This document shows positions 7,783-15,872 of a stretch of DNA of 37,140 bases, piece by piece. Origin of the DNA: Thermoplasmata archaeon (GTDB taxonomy: Archaea > Thermoplasmatota > Thermoplasmata > Lutacidiplasmatales > UBA184); NCBI GenBank assembly GCA_021798415.1, contig JAJZGO010000005.1, positions 1 to 37,140 on the forward strand, in the 5' to 3' direction. Made by a program: the position numbers and the translations under genes. Positions within the stretch are counted from its first letter, which is position 1, and each line of letters begins with the position of its first letter. The notes beneath the pieces were generated by a model that was given only the letters and a program-made list of their open reading frames with translations, searched no databases and was not told the DNA's origin.

Positions 7783-8559
7783 TCACTCCTTCTTCGCCGG
7801 GGCGGCCGGGGCCGCCGGGGCGGGCGCTGCGGCCGGCGCTTCCTTGCCCGCCGCGGCCGCCGCTTCCTTCGCGGCCTTCTTGAGGACGCCCGCGGCCATC
7901 CCGGTGCGCCCGTTCGACCGGGTGCGCTGGCCCCGGACCTTCTGGCCCCTCTCGTGGCGGACCCCGCGGTAGCTTCGGATCATGCGCATCTGGTTGACGT
8001 CATCACGCCGCCGCGTCTCGAGGTCCGGCCCGATGTAGTGCAAAAACGCTCCGGCCACCGGCTCTCGGGGATGGTTGACCATCCAGCCGGGGACTTTCGT
8101 GGTGAGCGACGTGAGGGTCGCCTCGAGCCCTTCGACCGTAGGCTCGGGAACGTTGCCGATCATCTCCCGCGCCGGGACGCTCGCGAGGCGGCACGCCACC
8201 TCGGCGAGCCTCAGCCCGACGCCGCGCACGCCCGTGAGGGCGAGCGCGATCGGCCGGGTGCCGTCGAGGTCGGTGTTCGCGACGCGGACGATGTAGCGGA
8301 AGTTGGGGTTGTCGGGGACGAACTTCGGGCTCTTGGTCGGCCCGCCGGGACGACCCTTCCCCTTCGCCTCCTTGCCCTCCTTCCCTTCCTTGGGCTCCTT
8401 GGCTTTCCCGCCGCGCTCCTTCTTCGGGGCCTTCTCGGTCGGGGAGCCTTGCGGCTCGGCCGGCGTCGCGGGTGGGGCCGGGGCGTCCTTCGTCTCCTTC
8501 GGCGCGGTCCTCACTCCCCTCGAATCAGCCCCCGGGCGCGGGGGGCCGAACGCGGGCAT
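7783..8559 (-). CDS. rps13: Small ribosomal subunit protein uS13 with long N-terminal extension
   Basis: 258 residues from the ATG at 8559; the usual archaeal length is about 150. The conserved core begins near residue 95 (NPNFRYIVRVANTDLDG, then ALTGVRGVGLRLAEV) and ends with the rRNA/tRNA-contacting SYRGVRHERGQKVRGQRTRSN. In front lies a Pro-rich then Lys/Glu/Gly-rich segment (APKKERGGKAKEPKEGK); behind it is an Ala/Pro-rich tail of about 40 residues. A GTG at 8514 would shorten the extension only by 15 residues. The TATA box at 8613-8620 fits the ATG. It is the first gene of the rps13-rps4-rps11-rpo3 operon. uS13 sits in the 30S head and contacts the 50S subunit. Confidence 0.93.
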   Translation of the reverse strand: MPAFGPPRPGADSRGVRTAPKETKDAPAPPATPAEPQGSPTEKAPKKERGGKAKEPKEGKEGKEAKGKGRPGGPTKSPKFVPDNPNFRYIVRVANTDLDGTRPIALALTGVRGVGLRLAEVACRLASVPAREMIGNVPEPTVEGLEATLTSLTTKVPGWMVNHPREPVAGAFLHYIGPDLETRRRDDVNQMRMIRSYRGVRHERGQKVRGQRTRSNGRTGMAAGVLKKAAKEAAAAAGKEAPAAAPAPAAPAAPAKKE

Positions 8560-8612
8560 AGGCCCACGGTTCGACCCTCTCGCCGAGGGCGCGGCCGCCG
8601 AGAAGACCCTTG

Positions 8613-8620
8613 CTTTTAAG
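8613..8620 (-). promoter_or_regulatory. TATA box of the rps13 operon
   Basis: CTTAAAAG on the minus strand, centred about 57 nt before the rps13 ATG, implying a leader of roughly 30 nt. It overlaps the stop codon region of the methyltransferase gene (TAA at 8616-8618), so the two minus-strand units abut. Confidence 0.65.
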
Positions 8621-9332
8621 CGCTTCGGCCCGCGGGCCGCCGCGAGAGGGCGACGGCGCGTGCGCGGGCCGGGCCGGCTCGGTACGTTGCCCCGACGCGG
8701 GCGCCTGCGGACGCCGGCCGACGGGCCTCGAGCACCCGGTAGCCCGAGCCGCGGGCGAGCACGGTCACCGGGCCCGCCCAGTGCTCCTCGAGCCATTCCT
8801 GGTAGTACCGGATCCCTTGCGAGCCCTTTCCCACGAGGACGAGCCGGCCGCCGGGGGCGAGATGCTCGAACGCGCGGGTGAGGATCTCGAGGATCCGCTC
8901 CCGTCCGATCCGGTAGGGCGGGTTGGTCGCGATGAGGTCGAACGTCTCCCCGACGACGGGCGAGAAATCCTCGCCGACGCGCACTTCGGCGTGGAAGATC
9001 CCGTTGCGCGCGAGGTTCGCGCGGGCGAGTCGCGCCGCCCGACGGTTGACGTCCGTGAGGACGACGTGGCCGCGGGTCGCGGCCTTGGCCGCCGCGACGC
9101 CGACCGACCCCCACCCGCACCCGAGGTCGAGCACCCGGTCCACGGGGCGGACGCCGAGGTTCTCGATCAGGAGCGCGGTCCCGGGGTCGAGTCCGTGCGA
9201 GGAGAAGACCCCCGCGTCGACCGTGAAGGCGAGGAGTTCGCCCCGGTAGAGGAAGCGTCGCTCGGAGGGGGCCGAGCGGGAGCGCGGTCGCTCGGTCCAG
9301 TACGGCTCGCTCTCGCCGTGACGCTCGTCCAT
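8616..9332 (-). CDS. Class I SAM-dependent methyltransferase, RsmC/MTS-like
   Basis: 238 residues. It has motif I VLDLGCGWGSVGVAAAKA, acidic motif II (VVLTDVNRRAARLARANL) and the catalytic motif IV TNPPYR, which is typical of N-methyltransferases acting on exocyclic amino groups of purines in RNA. The start of the fold (FLYRGELLAFTVDAGVFSSHGLD) matches the small methyltransferase MTS family related to RsmC, which makes m2G in rRNA. The exact rRNA or tRNA target is not predictable. It starts 2 nt after the dnaJ stop, so it is translated from the same mRNA. The C-terminus is a basic tail (RAGPARARAVALSRRP). Confidence 0.85.
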   Translation of the reverse strand: MDERHGESEPYWTERPRSRSAPSERRFLYRGELLAFTVDAGVFSSHGLDPGTALLIENLGVRPVDRVLDLGCGWGSVGVAAAKAATRGHVVLTDVNRRAARLARANLARNGIFHAEVRVGEDFSPVVGETFDLIATNPPYRIGRERILEILTRAFEHLAPGGRLVLVGKGSQGIRYYQEWLEEHWAGPVTVLARGSGYRVLEARRPASAGARVGATYRAGPARARAVALSRRPAGRSA

Positions 9333-9334
9333 GG

Positions 9335-10483
9335 TCAGGACGGCCGGCGGCGGAAGAGCGACTCCCGGCGGGAGTTGCTCGACCGCGCCGCGGGGCCGAA
9401 CGCTTCGCGCAGGAGCTCCTTCTCGTGCCCGGAGAGCGAGCGCGGGATCTCGACGTGGACGATGACGATGAAGTCGCCCCGGTGGGAGCCCGGGTACGCC
9501 GGGAACCCCTCGCCGCGCAGGCGGAACGGAGTCTCGGGCTGGGTTCCCGGCGGGATCTTGAGGTTCGCATGGCCCTCGACCGTCGGGATCGTCACTTCGC
9601 CGCCGAGGAGCGCGGTCGCGAGCGGTACCGTCGTCTCGGAATAGGCGTCCTTCCCCTCCCGCCGCACGTGGTCGAGCGGCTCGAACTCGAGCTGGACGAA
9701 GAGGTCGCCCGACGGCCCGCCGCGCGTTCCCCCCGTGCCGTGGCCGGGGACCCTCAGGACCGCTCCGTCGTCGACGCCCGGGGGGACCGTGAGCTCGATC
9801 TTCTCGACGGTCGACCTCTGCCCGCTCCCATCGCACGTCGCGCACGGCGAGAGGATCTTCCGCCCGCTGCCGTGGCACCGGGGGCACTCGCCGATCGTGA
9901 GAAGCTGGGAGAAGCCCCGGGCCTGGACCCGACGCACCTGGCCCTCGCCGTGGCATTCGGGGCACGTCTCGTAGGCCGTTCCGTCCCTCGCCCCGGTGCC
10001 GCGACAGTCGGGGCACGGCCCCGTGTGCGGCACGTCGATGGTCGGGTGCGCCCCGTGGACGGCCGCCGAGAGCGGCAGGCGCAGCGTGAGCTCGACGTCC
10101 CGGCCCCGGGACCGACCGCCGCGTCGGCCTCCCCCGAACGGAGAACCGAAACCGCCGAAGAACTGCTGGAAGAGCGGCGAGGAACCGAGGAGGTCCTCGA
10201 GGTCCCCGACGTGGGTGAAGTTCTGCCACGTAAAGCCGCTCGGGCCGAAGTCGGAGGCGACCCCCGAGAAGCCGAGCTGATCGTAGCGCTGGCGCTTCTC
10301 GGTGTCGGCGAGGATCTCGTAGGCCTCGGAGACCTCCTTGAACTTCTCTTCCGCCGTCTTCGGGTTCTCCTTGGCGACATCGGGGTGGTACTGGCGGGCG
10401 AGCCGTCGGTAGGCGCCCTTGATCTCGTCCGCACTCGCCGTCTTCGGAACGCCGAGCACTTCGTAGTAGTCGCGCTTGGGCAT
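9335..10483 (-). CDS. dnaJ: Chaperone protein DnaJ (type I Hsp40)
   Basis: 382 residues from the ATG at 10483 (MPKRDYYEVLGV); an in-frame extension six codons upstream is not needed. The J domain has HPD at 33-35. A Gly/Phe-rich linker follows (FFGGFGSPFGGGRRGG), then four zinc-binding CxxCxGxG repeats (CPDCRGTG, CPECHGEG, CPRCHGSG, CATCDGSG) and the two C-terminal substrate-binding beta domains. It stimulates the DnaK ATPase and delivers unfolded clients. dnaK and grpE are not in this window. DnaK systems in archaea are generally regarded as acquired from bacteria. The TATA box is at 10534-10541. Confidence 0.95.
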   Translation of the reverse strand: MPKRDYYEVLGVPKTASADEIKGAYRRLARQYHPDVAKENPKTAEEKFKEVSEAYEILADTEKRQRYDQLGFSGVASDFGPSGFTWQNFTHVGDLEDLLGSSPLFQQFFGGFGSPFGGGRRGGRSRGRDVELTLRLPLSAAVHGAHPTIDVPHTGPCPDCRGTGARDGTAYETCPECHGEGQVRRVQARGFSQLLTIGECPRCHGSGRKILSPCATCDGSGQRSTVEKIELTVPPGVDDGAVLRVPGHGTGGTRGGPSGDLFVQLEFEPLDHVRREGKDAYSETTVPLATALLGGEVTIPTVEGHANLKIPPGTQPETPFRLRGEGFPAYPGSHRGDFIVIVHVEIPRSLSGHEKELLREAFGPAARSSNSRRESLFRRRPS

Positions 10484-10533
10484 GGAAACCGGGGCCCGCA
10501 AGGGCTCCTCGTGGTCGGCGTCTAGGGCGGACG

Positions 10534-10541
10534 CTATTTAC
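10534..10541 (-). promoter_or_regulatory. TATA box of dnaJ
   Basis: GTAAATAG on the minus strand, centred about 55 nt before the dnaJ ATG, just after the stop codon of the SAM hydrolase gene (10546). It suggests dnaJ and the methyltransferase have their own promoter. No clear heat-shock regulator palindrome was recognised. Confidence 0.5.
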
Positions 10542-10545
10542 GCTC

Positions 10546-11373
10546 TCACCCGGCCCGCCGCCCGTCGTTCCAGCGGAATCGGACCGTCGAACCGACGCGA
10601 GCCCCCAGCCGACGGTCGGCCCGGCCTCCCGAAACGAAGAGCTCGACCGAGCCGAAGCTCGATCCAAGGACACCGAGGTTCCCGATGCTCGCGGCCTCGT
10701 AGCTTCGAACGACGCGCAGGCGTCGATCTCGCGCCCGTCCGCACGAGAGGCCGATCCGTTCGGCGAGCGGGGGGAGCCAGTCGGTCGGGACGTTGGTGAT
10801 GAGGTTGCCGAAACGGTCGACATGGACGACCTCACCGCGCGCCCCGCCGGGGCGCTTCTCGGGTCGAGGGATCGACCAGCGGTGGGGGACGACCCGCGGC
10901 CCGAGCCGGCGGGGCGGGGTCCCGGCGGCCAGGAGGGCGGCCGCCGGCGCGAAGACGTCGCGGCCGTCGAACGTCGTCCCGACCCGGGGGCCTTCCCCCA
11001 GCGTGCGTCGGTCGATCCGGTAGGCCGCGCGGAGGCCGAGGGTCTCGGCGAGCGGGTAGAGGACCCCGTTGTCCGGGCCCACGAGGCGCGAACCGTCGCG
11101 GCATTCGACCACGATCGGGGCCCGGCGACCGCCCACGCCCGGGTCGACGACGACCACGTGAACGGTCCCGGGCGGAAACGTCGTGGCCATCGCGCGAAGG
11201 ACGAACGCCGCCTCGCCGACCCCGTGCGGAGGGAGGTCGTGGACGAGGTCGACGACCCGCCCCGGGGGAAGAGAGCTCAGGAGCCTCCCTTTCATCTGGG
11301 CGGCGTACGCCGCGCCGATGTCGCTGGTCAGGGTAACGAGACGAGCGCTCGGGAGCCCGCGCCGGCGCGCCAA
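10546..11373 (-). CDS. SAM hydroxide adenosyltransferase (SAM hydrolase, DUF62)
   Basis: 275 residues from a TTG at 11373; a start a few codons later is possible. Family signatures in order are LVTLTSDIGAAYAAQMKG near the N-terminus, HDLPPHGV, VVDPGVGG, GPDNGVL and, in the C-terminal beta barrel, HVDRFGNLITNVP. Characterised relatives hydrolyse S-adenosylmethionine to adenosine and methionine through an activated water, acting as trimers. The physiological role in archaea is unsettled. It is the third gene of a minus-strand operon with a RAM-domain protein and a 3-TM protein; the gap to the latter is 19 nt. Confidence 0.9.
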   Translation of the reverse strand: MARRRGLPSARLVTLTSDIGAAYAAQMKGRLLSSLPPGRVVDLVHDLPPHGVGEAAFVLRAMATTFPPGTVHVVVVDPGVGGRRAPIVVECRDGSRLVGPDNGVLYPLAETLGLRAAYRIDRRTLGEGPRVGTTFDGRDVFAPAAALLAAGTPPRRLGPRVVPHRWSIPRPEKRPGGARGEVVHVDRFGNLITNVPTDWLPPLAERIGLSCGRARDRRLRVVRSYEAASIGNLGVLGSSFGSVELFVSGGRADRRLGARVGSTVRFRWNDGRRAG

Positions 11374-11392
11374 AGGTGCGACCGGGGCCGGC

Positions 11393-11725
11393 CTACGACT
11401 TCATGATCGCGACCAGGAAGATCCCGACCGCGATGAGCGCCCCGATGACCGCGGCGATGATCACGAGGAACGACTCCCAGAGCAACGAGCCGAGCGCCCC
11501 CGGGTGGCCCGAGTTGAGCGTCCCGGAGTGGTACAGATACCCGACGAGGACGCCGACGACGAGACCGACCACGAGGAGGGTGACCCCGATCGTCCGGCTC
11601 TTCCCGCTGCCGAAGTAGGCGGTAAAGATCCCCGCGAGGATCAAGAACAGCGCGAAGACGAGCAAGAGGATCGAAAGGAACTGCCAGCCGCCGACGTCAA
11701 ACCCAGTCGCTACGAATTCGAACAT
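11393..11725 (-). CDS. Small membrane protein with three transmembrane helices
   Basis: 110 residues. Hydrophobic segments are near 16-38 (FLSILLLVFALFLILAGIF), 47-66 (IGVTLLVVGLVVGVLVGYLY) and 83-107 (FLVIIAAVIGALIAVGIFLV). No catalytic or binding motif is visible and I do not recognise the family. It starts 10 nt after the Lrp-like gene and is followed by SAM hydrolase, so it is probably co-transcribed with both. A link to transport or sensing of an amino acid or SAM-related compound is possible from context only. Confidence 0.7.
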   Translation of the reverse strand: MFEFVATGFDVGGWQFLSILLLVFALFLILAGIFTAYFGSGKSRTIGVTLLVVGLVVGVLVGYLYHSGTLNSGHPGALGSLLWESFLVIIAAVIGALIAVGIFLVAIMKS

Positions 11726-11735
11726 GGTCCCTCTC

Positions 11736-11969
11736 TCAGAATTTGATGCCCGTCAGGGTCTTGGTGTCGATGACGCCCGCCACCGATCGGATCTTGTCGA
11801 CGACGAGCTGTCCGAGCGCGTTGAAATCCTCGGCCTCGACCTTCGCGATGAGGTCGTACTCGCCAAAGAGCGGATGGAGCTCGACGATCCCTTTGACGCG
11901 CAGGAGCTCGGTGTAGACCTCGTGCTCCTTCGCGGGAGCCGTGCTGATGAGGACGAAACCGATCGCCAA
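11736..11969 (-). CDS. Stand-alone Lrp/AsnC ligand-binding (RAM) domain protein
   Basis: 77 residues from a TTG at 11969 (AIGFVLISTAPAKEHEVY). The frame stays open far upstream, but the TATA box at 12011-12018 places transcription start near 11988, so only this short product is likely. It matches the alpha/beta RAM domain of Lrp/AsnC regulators: a first strand, helix KEHEVYTELL, GIVELHPLFGEYDLIAKVEA, then DKIRSVAGVIDTKTLTG. The DNA-binding helix-turn-helix is absent. Such stand-alone RAM proteins form oligomers that bind amino acids and may modulate full-length Lrp proteins. It leads an operon with a 3-TM protein and SAM hydrolase. Confidence 0.85.
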   Translation of the reverse strand: MAIGFVLISTAPAKEHEVYTELLRVKGIVELHPLFGEYDLIAKVEAEDFNALGQLVVDKIRSVAGVIDTKTLTGIKF

Positions 11970-12010
11970 CTCCCGGAGCCTCTCTACGGAGCGCGCGAGA
12001 ATTCCTCGGC

Positions 12011-12018
12011 CTAATAAG
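12011..12018 (-). promoter_or_regulatory. TATA box of the RAM-domain operon
   Basis: CTTATTAG on the minus strand, centred about 45 nt before the TTG at 11969. It sits in a 159-nt divergent region shared with the MFS gene at 12129, whose own TATA box points the other way. Confidence 0.6.
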
Positions 12019-12093
12019 GGTGTCGCGAAGGCTACCCCGCCGTCCCCCGGGGCCGCGCCCCCTCGACCCCCTCCGCCACTCCAGTGAACGGCG

Positions 12094-12101
12094 CTTAAAT
12101 A
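12094..12101 (+). promoter_or_regulatory. TATA box of the second MFS gene
   Basis: CTTAAATA, centred about 31 nt before the ATG at 12129, implying a leaderless or nearly leaderless mRNA. Confidence 0.7.
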
Positions 12102-12128
12102 TGGACCCTCTAGCGCCGGGACCGAGCG

Positions 12129-13547
12129 ATGGCGAACTCGCTGCACACCTGGCCCTCCCGGCTCGTCGCCCGGCCGTGGCTCCTCGCGTTCGTCCCGATC
12201 AACGCGGCGACCGCCGGATTCGGGGTCATCCTCCCGCTCCTGATCCTCATCTCGCTGCACGGAAGCTGGGCCGACGTCGCGGTGGCGGCGACGCTCTTCA
12301 ACGCGGCCGTGATCCTGATGTCGGTCGTCTGGGGCCACCTCTCCGACCGGTACCCCCGCCGACGCCTGTTCCTCGTCGTGAACTACGCCGGCTACGCCGT
12401 CCTCTACGTCCTGCTCGCGCACGTCGGCTCGCTGACGGCGCTCTTCGTGATCTACACCGTCATCGGGGTCATCGCCCCGGCCGGCGCGAGCGCCTCGAAT
12501 CTCCTGATCCTCGAGAAGTTCACCGAGGAGGAGCGCGCGAACGCCTTCGCCTCGTTCCAGGAGGTGAGCATGATCGGGTCGATCGTCGGCCTGCTCATCG
12601 GCTACTTCTGGACGCTCGCGAGCGACGCGCTGCTCTCGCTCCTCTACGTCTTCGGCGCCCTCGCGGTCGTGAGCGCGATCGCGATCTGGTTCGGCATTCG
12701 GGAGTCGACCCGGCCCCTCACGACCCTCACGGTCGCGCGCCACCCCGAGAGCCTCTTTTCGAGGATCCGGGTCGTCACGTCGTTCGGCATCCCGATCCCG
12801 TTCTTCCCCCGCCGTCCCGCTCTCGGGCCCGCGCCGCTCGCCCGGCTACGGCGTTGGGCGCGCGAGGAGCTCCACCACGAGCTGCCGCTCATCGTGATCG
12901 CGTCGTTCCTGTTCAACCTCTCCGCGAATCTCTACAACATCTCCTACACTCCGTACCTCTACACCGCGGGGCTCACCGCCGCGTCGATCTTCCTCGTGAA
13001 CGTCTCGAACAATTTCGTCCAGACGCTCGTCTTCCCGTTCACCGGGGGCCTGTCGACCCGGGCGGGGCCGGACAAGCTCGTCCACCGCGCGACGTACCTG
13101 CGGAGCGTCGGCTACCTCGCGACCGCCGGGTTCACGTTCATGTTCTTCAACCACCGCGAAGCGTTCGGCGCGAACCTCGTGGTCTACTCGATCCTCGGCG
13201 GGGCGATCGCGGTCTACACGACGGCGAGCTCCCTCATCCTGTTCCGGGGCCTCATCGGGCGGGACGCGGGGAGCCTGCTCGGCGTCAACAGCGCGTTCGG
13301 TGGGGCCGCGGCCGTCCTCGGTGCGGGTCTCTCGGGCGTGCTCTCCCTTTACGGGAGCTACCGGCTCGTCTTCCTGGTCGCCGGAGGGCTCCTCCTCGTC
13401 TCGCTGCCGCTCTGGACCGCCGCCTCGGTCGCCTACGCCAAGCGCCGGTTCGGTCGCACGACCGTGATCGTCCGTCCCGAGGTGCCGACGCGCCCGGAGC
13501 GGCCGGCGCGGCCCGTCGAGGGGAGCGCCGCCGCAAAAACCCCATAA
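12129..13547 (+). CDS. Major facilitator superfamily transporter
   Basis: 472 residues with about 12 hydrophobic helices in two halves split by a basic central loop (about 200-250). The loop 2-3 signature is GHLSDRYPRRRLFL, the canonical G-x-x-x-D-R-x-G-R-R-type motif. The second half starts at LPLIVIASFLFNLSANLYN. The C-terminal tail is basic/Pro-rich. The substrate is unknown; the form resembles efflux or sugar/drug MFS proteins. Its TATA box gives a leaderless transcript. Citrate synthase follows 36 nt downstream and may be read from the same promoter, but I see no sequence basis for a functional link. Confidence 0.9.
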   Translation: MANSLHTWPSRLVARPWLLAFVPINAATAGFGVILPLLILISLHGSWADVAVAATLFNAAVILMSVVWGHLSDRYPRRRLFLVVNYAGYAVLYVLLAHVGSLTALFVIYTVIGVIAPAGASASNLLILEKFTEEERANAFASFQEVSMIGSIVGLLIGYFWTLASDALLSLLYVFGALAVVSAIAIWFGIRESTRPLTTLTVARHPESLFSRIRVVTSFGIPIPFFPRRPALGPAPLARLRRWAREELHHELPLIVIASFLFNLSANLYNISYTPYLYTAGLTAASIFLVNVSNNFVQTLVFPFTGGLSTRAGPDKLVHRATYLRSVGYLATAGFTFMFFNHREAFGANLVVYSILGGAIAVYTTASSLILFRGLIGRDAGSLLGVNSAFGGAAAVLGAGLSGVLSLYGSYRLVFLVAGGLLLVSLPLWTAASVAYAKRRFGRTTVIVRPEVPTRPERPARPVEGSAAAKTP

Positions 13548-13583
13548 CCCCCACCCCTCTGCCCGGCCCCGCCGGAGGGGGTC

Positions 13584-14714
13584 GTGGTCGATTCGAGCGA
13601 GGTCCAAAGGGGTCTCCAGGACGTGGTCGCGCTCCAGTCGCGCATCTGCTTCATCGACGGGGTGCGAGGGCGTCTCATCTACCAGGGCTACGACATCCGC
13701 GACCTTGCGGCGCGCTCGACCTTCGAGGAGGTCGCCTACCTGCTCTGGTACGGCCGGCTCCCGAACGCCGCCCAGCTCGCCGAGCTCACCGACCGCATCG
13801 GCGCGCTGCGGGCGCTCCCCCCTCCGCTCGCCGAGCGGGTCGAAGCGATGCCCGTCGACGCCCACCCGATGGACATCCTGAGGACGGCGGTCAGCGCGCT
13901 CGCGTTCTTCGAGCCCGAGGAGACGAAGCCGGGCCCGAGCTCGATCGGGGGTGCCCAGCGCCTGACCGCGGTCCTCCCGACGATCCTGGGCCAGTTCCAC
14001 CGCCGACGGGCGGGCCTCCCGCCGATCCGCGAGCGGCCGGAGCTGTCGCAGGCGGCCTACCTCCTCTACGCCCTCCTCGACCGCGAGCCGAGCGAGCTCG
14101 AGGAGAAGGCGATCGACGTCGCGCTCGTCCTGCACGCCGACCACGAGCTCAACGCATCGACCTTCGCGGCGCGGGTGACCGCCTCGACGCTCTCGGACCT
14201 CTACAGCGCGATCACGAGCGCGGTCGGGACGCTGAAGGGCCCGCTGCACGGCGGCGCGAACGAGCGGGTGGTCCGTCTGCTCGACCAGATCGGCTCGACC
14301 GACCGGGTGGAGGAGGTCGTGCGGGGGATGCTCGACCGCCACGAGCGAGTGATGGGGTTCGGGCACCGGGTCTACAAGGTCGAGGATCCGCGGGCGACGA
14401 TCCTGCGAGACTGGTCGCGCCGCATCGGGGAGGCGAAGGGCGACCGTCACTACTTCGACCTCCTGCGACGCCTCGAGGAGGTCGTCCACCGCGAGAAGGG
14501 GCTCTACCCGAACGTGGACCTCTACTCGGGGTCGATCTACGCCCTCCTCGGCGTGCCGTACGACCTCTTCACGCCGATCTTCGCCGCGAGCCGCGTCGCG
14601 GGCTGGACGGCCCACGTCCTCGAGGAGTACGAGGACCTACGGCTCATCCGTCCGACGGCGAAGTACGTCGGCGCGCTCGACCTTCCGTACGTCCCCGTCG
14701 ACCAGCGGGGCTAG
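13584..14714 (+). CDS. gltA: Citrate synthase / 2-methylcitrate synthase family
   Basis: 376 residues from a GTG at 13584, the size of archaeal type citrate synthases. It condenses acetyl-CoA with oxaloacetate, the entry step of the citric acid cycle. The catalytic triad is recognisable: His in GPLHGGANE (about 220), His in GFGHRVYK (about 260) and Asp in YPNVDLYSG (about 312). The closing motif is FAASRVAGWTAHVLEEYED. N-terminal RLIYQGYDIRDLA is typical of the family. Sequence alone does not separate citrate synthase from methylcitrate synthase, although no prp-type genes are nearby. Its 3' end overlaps the 3' end of mptD (opposite strand) by 71 bp. Confidence 0.93.
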   Translation: MVDSSEVQRGLQDVVALQSRICFIDGVRGRLIYQGYDIRDLAARSTFEEVAYLLWYGRLPNAAQLAELTDRIGALRALPPPLAERVEAMPVDAHPMDILRTAVSALAFFEPEETKPGPSSIGGAQRLTAVLPTILGQFHRRRAGLPPIRERPELSQAAYLLYALLDREPSELEEKAIDVALVLHADHELNASTFAARVTASTLSDLYSAITSAVGTLKGPLHGGANERVVRLLDQIGSTDRVEEVVRGMLDRHERVMGFGHRVYKVEDPRATILRDWSRRIGEAKGDRHYFDLLRRLEEVVHREKGLYPNVDLYSGSIYALLGVPYDLFTPIFAASRVAGWTAHVLEEYEDLRLIRPTAKYVGALDLPYVPVDQRG

Positions 14715-15120
14715 GCCGGCGCGCCCGGCGGCGCGGGCGCCGGCGCGGTCCGAGCCGGTCGACGCTCATGAGCGGGTAGCGGAGGTCGGGGCGGTGGGCG
14801 AGTCGGGCCACGACCTCGACCGGGCCGTCGACGAGGCGGACGCGGACGACGAGCATCTCGGGAGTCAGGTAGCGGTAGGCGAACCGACCGCGGCCGACCG
14901 GTCCGCCGCTCGTGGGGTCGACCGAGACCGAGACCTCGCGAACGAACGGCTGGAGCCCGACCGCGTCCTCGATCGCGCGCGCGAGCGCCCGCGCGGTGCG
15001 CGGGCTCACCGGCATGCCGAGGTACTGGTGGAAGACGCCGCCGAGCTTGACCCCGGCCTCGAAGACGAGCGCCTCGCGGCGCGACAGCCTCGCGCGGTGG
15101 ATCCCGCCCTCCCCGGTCAT
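14644..15120 (-). CDS. mptD: Archaeal dihydroneopterin aldolase, MptD-like
   Basis: 158 residues. The core EALVFEAGVKLGGVFHQYLG, MPVSPRTARALARAIEDAV and LQPFVREVSVSVDP matches MptD (DUF381), the archaeal enzyme that splits 7,8-dihydroneopterin to 6-hydroxymethyl-dihydropterin and glycolaldehyde on the way to tetrahydromethanopterin or folate. The family is usually about 120 residues. Here an Arg/Pro-rich tail of about 35 residues runs into the end of citrate synthase on the other strand, so the tail may be a read-on artefact of high GC. The ATG overlaps the pssA stop by 4 nt (ATGA), indicating coupling. The family call comes from memory of the motif; no search was run. Confidence 0.75.
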   Translation of the reverse strand: MTGEGGIHRARLSRREALVFEAGVKLGGVFHQYLGMPVSPRTARALARAIEDAVGLQPFVREVSVSVDPTSGGPVGRGRFAYRYLTPEMLVVRVRLVDGPVEVVARLAHRPDLRYPLMSVDRLGPRRRPRRRARRPSPAGRRGRTEGRARRRTSPSDG

Positions 15121-15872
15121 GGCGCCGTCGGCGCGGGTCGGTCGCGCCGCACCGTGAACGGTCCCACGACATAGTAGCTCGCGACCCCGACCAGGAACGC
15201 GAACGCGGCGCCGAGCGCGAGGTCGTAGAGGGCCGAGCCCGTCGAGGGCCGGAACTGGAGCGGGACCAGCGCGAGCGCCGCGGCGACGGCGGTCGCGGCC
15301 ATCGGCAGTCGCATCGCGTTCCCCCGGCGGAGCTTCGGGTACGGGATGGGGACGACCATCAGGAGAGAGATCACGGCCGCGCCCGTCAAGAGGCCGACCG
15401 GCGCGACGCCCGCGAACCCCGGGGTGTCGTGGAAGAGGATCGCGACCGTGACGGCGAGCGCGGCCTGCGGGGTCGGGACCCCGAGGAAGTGGGGGCGCTG
15501 GAAGGCGCGAGCCGTGAAGTAGACGAGTCGCGCGACCGCCGCCGCCAGGTACGCCGCGGCGAGCGCGCTCGCGAGCGGGACCCACGGCGCCCAGGTCCCC
15601 ACGTCCCCGGTATGGACGGCGATCAGGAACGCGGGCGCGACCCCGAACGTGACCGCGTCGGCGACGGAGTCGGCGACGCGGCCGAACCGGCTCGGGCCCG
15701 CGGAGCTCCGGCGGGAGAAGACGCCGTCGAGCCCGTCGAATCCGATCGCCGAGGCGATCAGGAGCATCGCCCAGAGCTTGTTGCCGGCGAGGATGTAGAG
15801 GATCGCGCCGACGCCGAGGGCCGCGTTCGCGAGCGTCGAGAGGTTCGCGTAGACCCGGTAGCGGTCGGTCAC
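15117..15872 (-). CDS. pssA: Archaetidylserine synthase (CDP-alcohol phosphatidyltransferase)
   Basis: 251 residues, polytopic membrane protein with about seven to eight helices. The CDP-alcohol phosphotransferase motif is present: Asp46-Gly-Leu-Asp49, an Arg pair at 54-55, Gly64, Asp68 and Asp72 (DGLDGVFSRR...GRVADSVAD). It is predicted to transfer the archaeal lipid phosphate from CDP-archaeol to L-serine. The neighbour asd, overlapping by 4 nt, encodes the next step, which makes serine the likely acceptor rather than inositol or glycerol. Confidence 0.9.
   Translation of the reverse strand: MTDRYRVYANLSTLANAALGVGAILYILAGNKLWAMLLIASAIGFDGLDGVFSRRSSAGPSRFGRVADSVADAVTFGVAPAFLIAVHTGDVGTWAPWVPLASALAAAYLAAAVARLVYFTARAFQRPHFLGVPTPQAALAVTVAILFHDTPGFAGVAPVGLLTGAAVISLLMVVPIPYPKLRRGNAMRLPMAATAVAAALALVPLQFRPSTGSALYDLALGAAFAFLVGVASYYVVGPFTVRRDRPAPTAP

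Noticed and set aside
11970-12743. Extended N-terminus for the RAM-domain protein
   Set aside because: The upstream part is Arg/Asp-rich, runs antisense to the second MFS gene, and lies upstream of the probable TATA box at 12011-12018.
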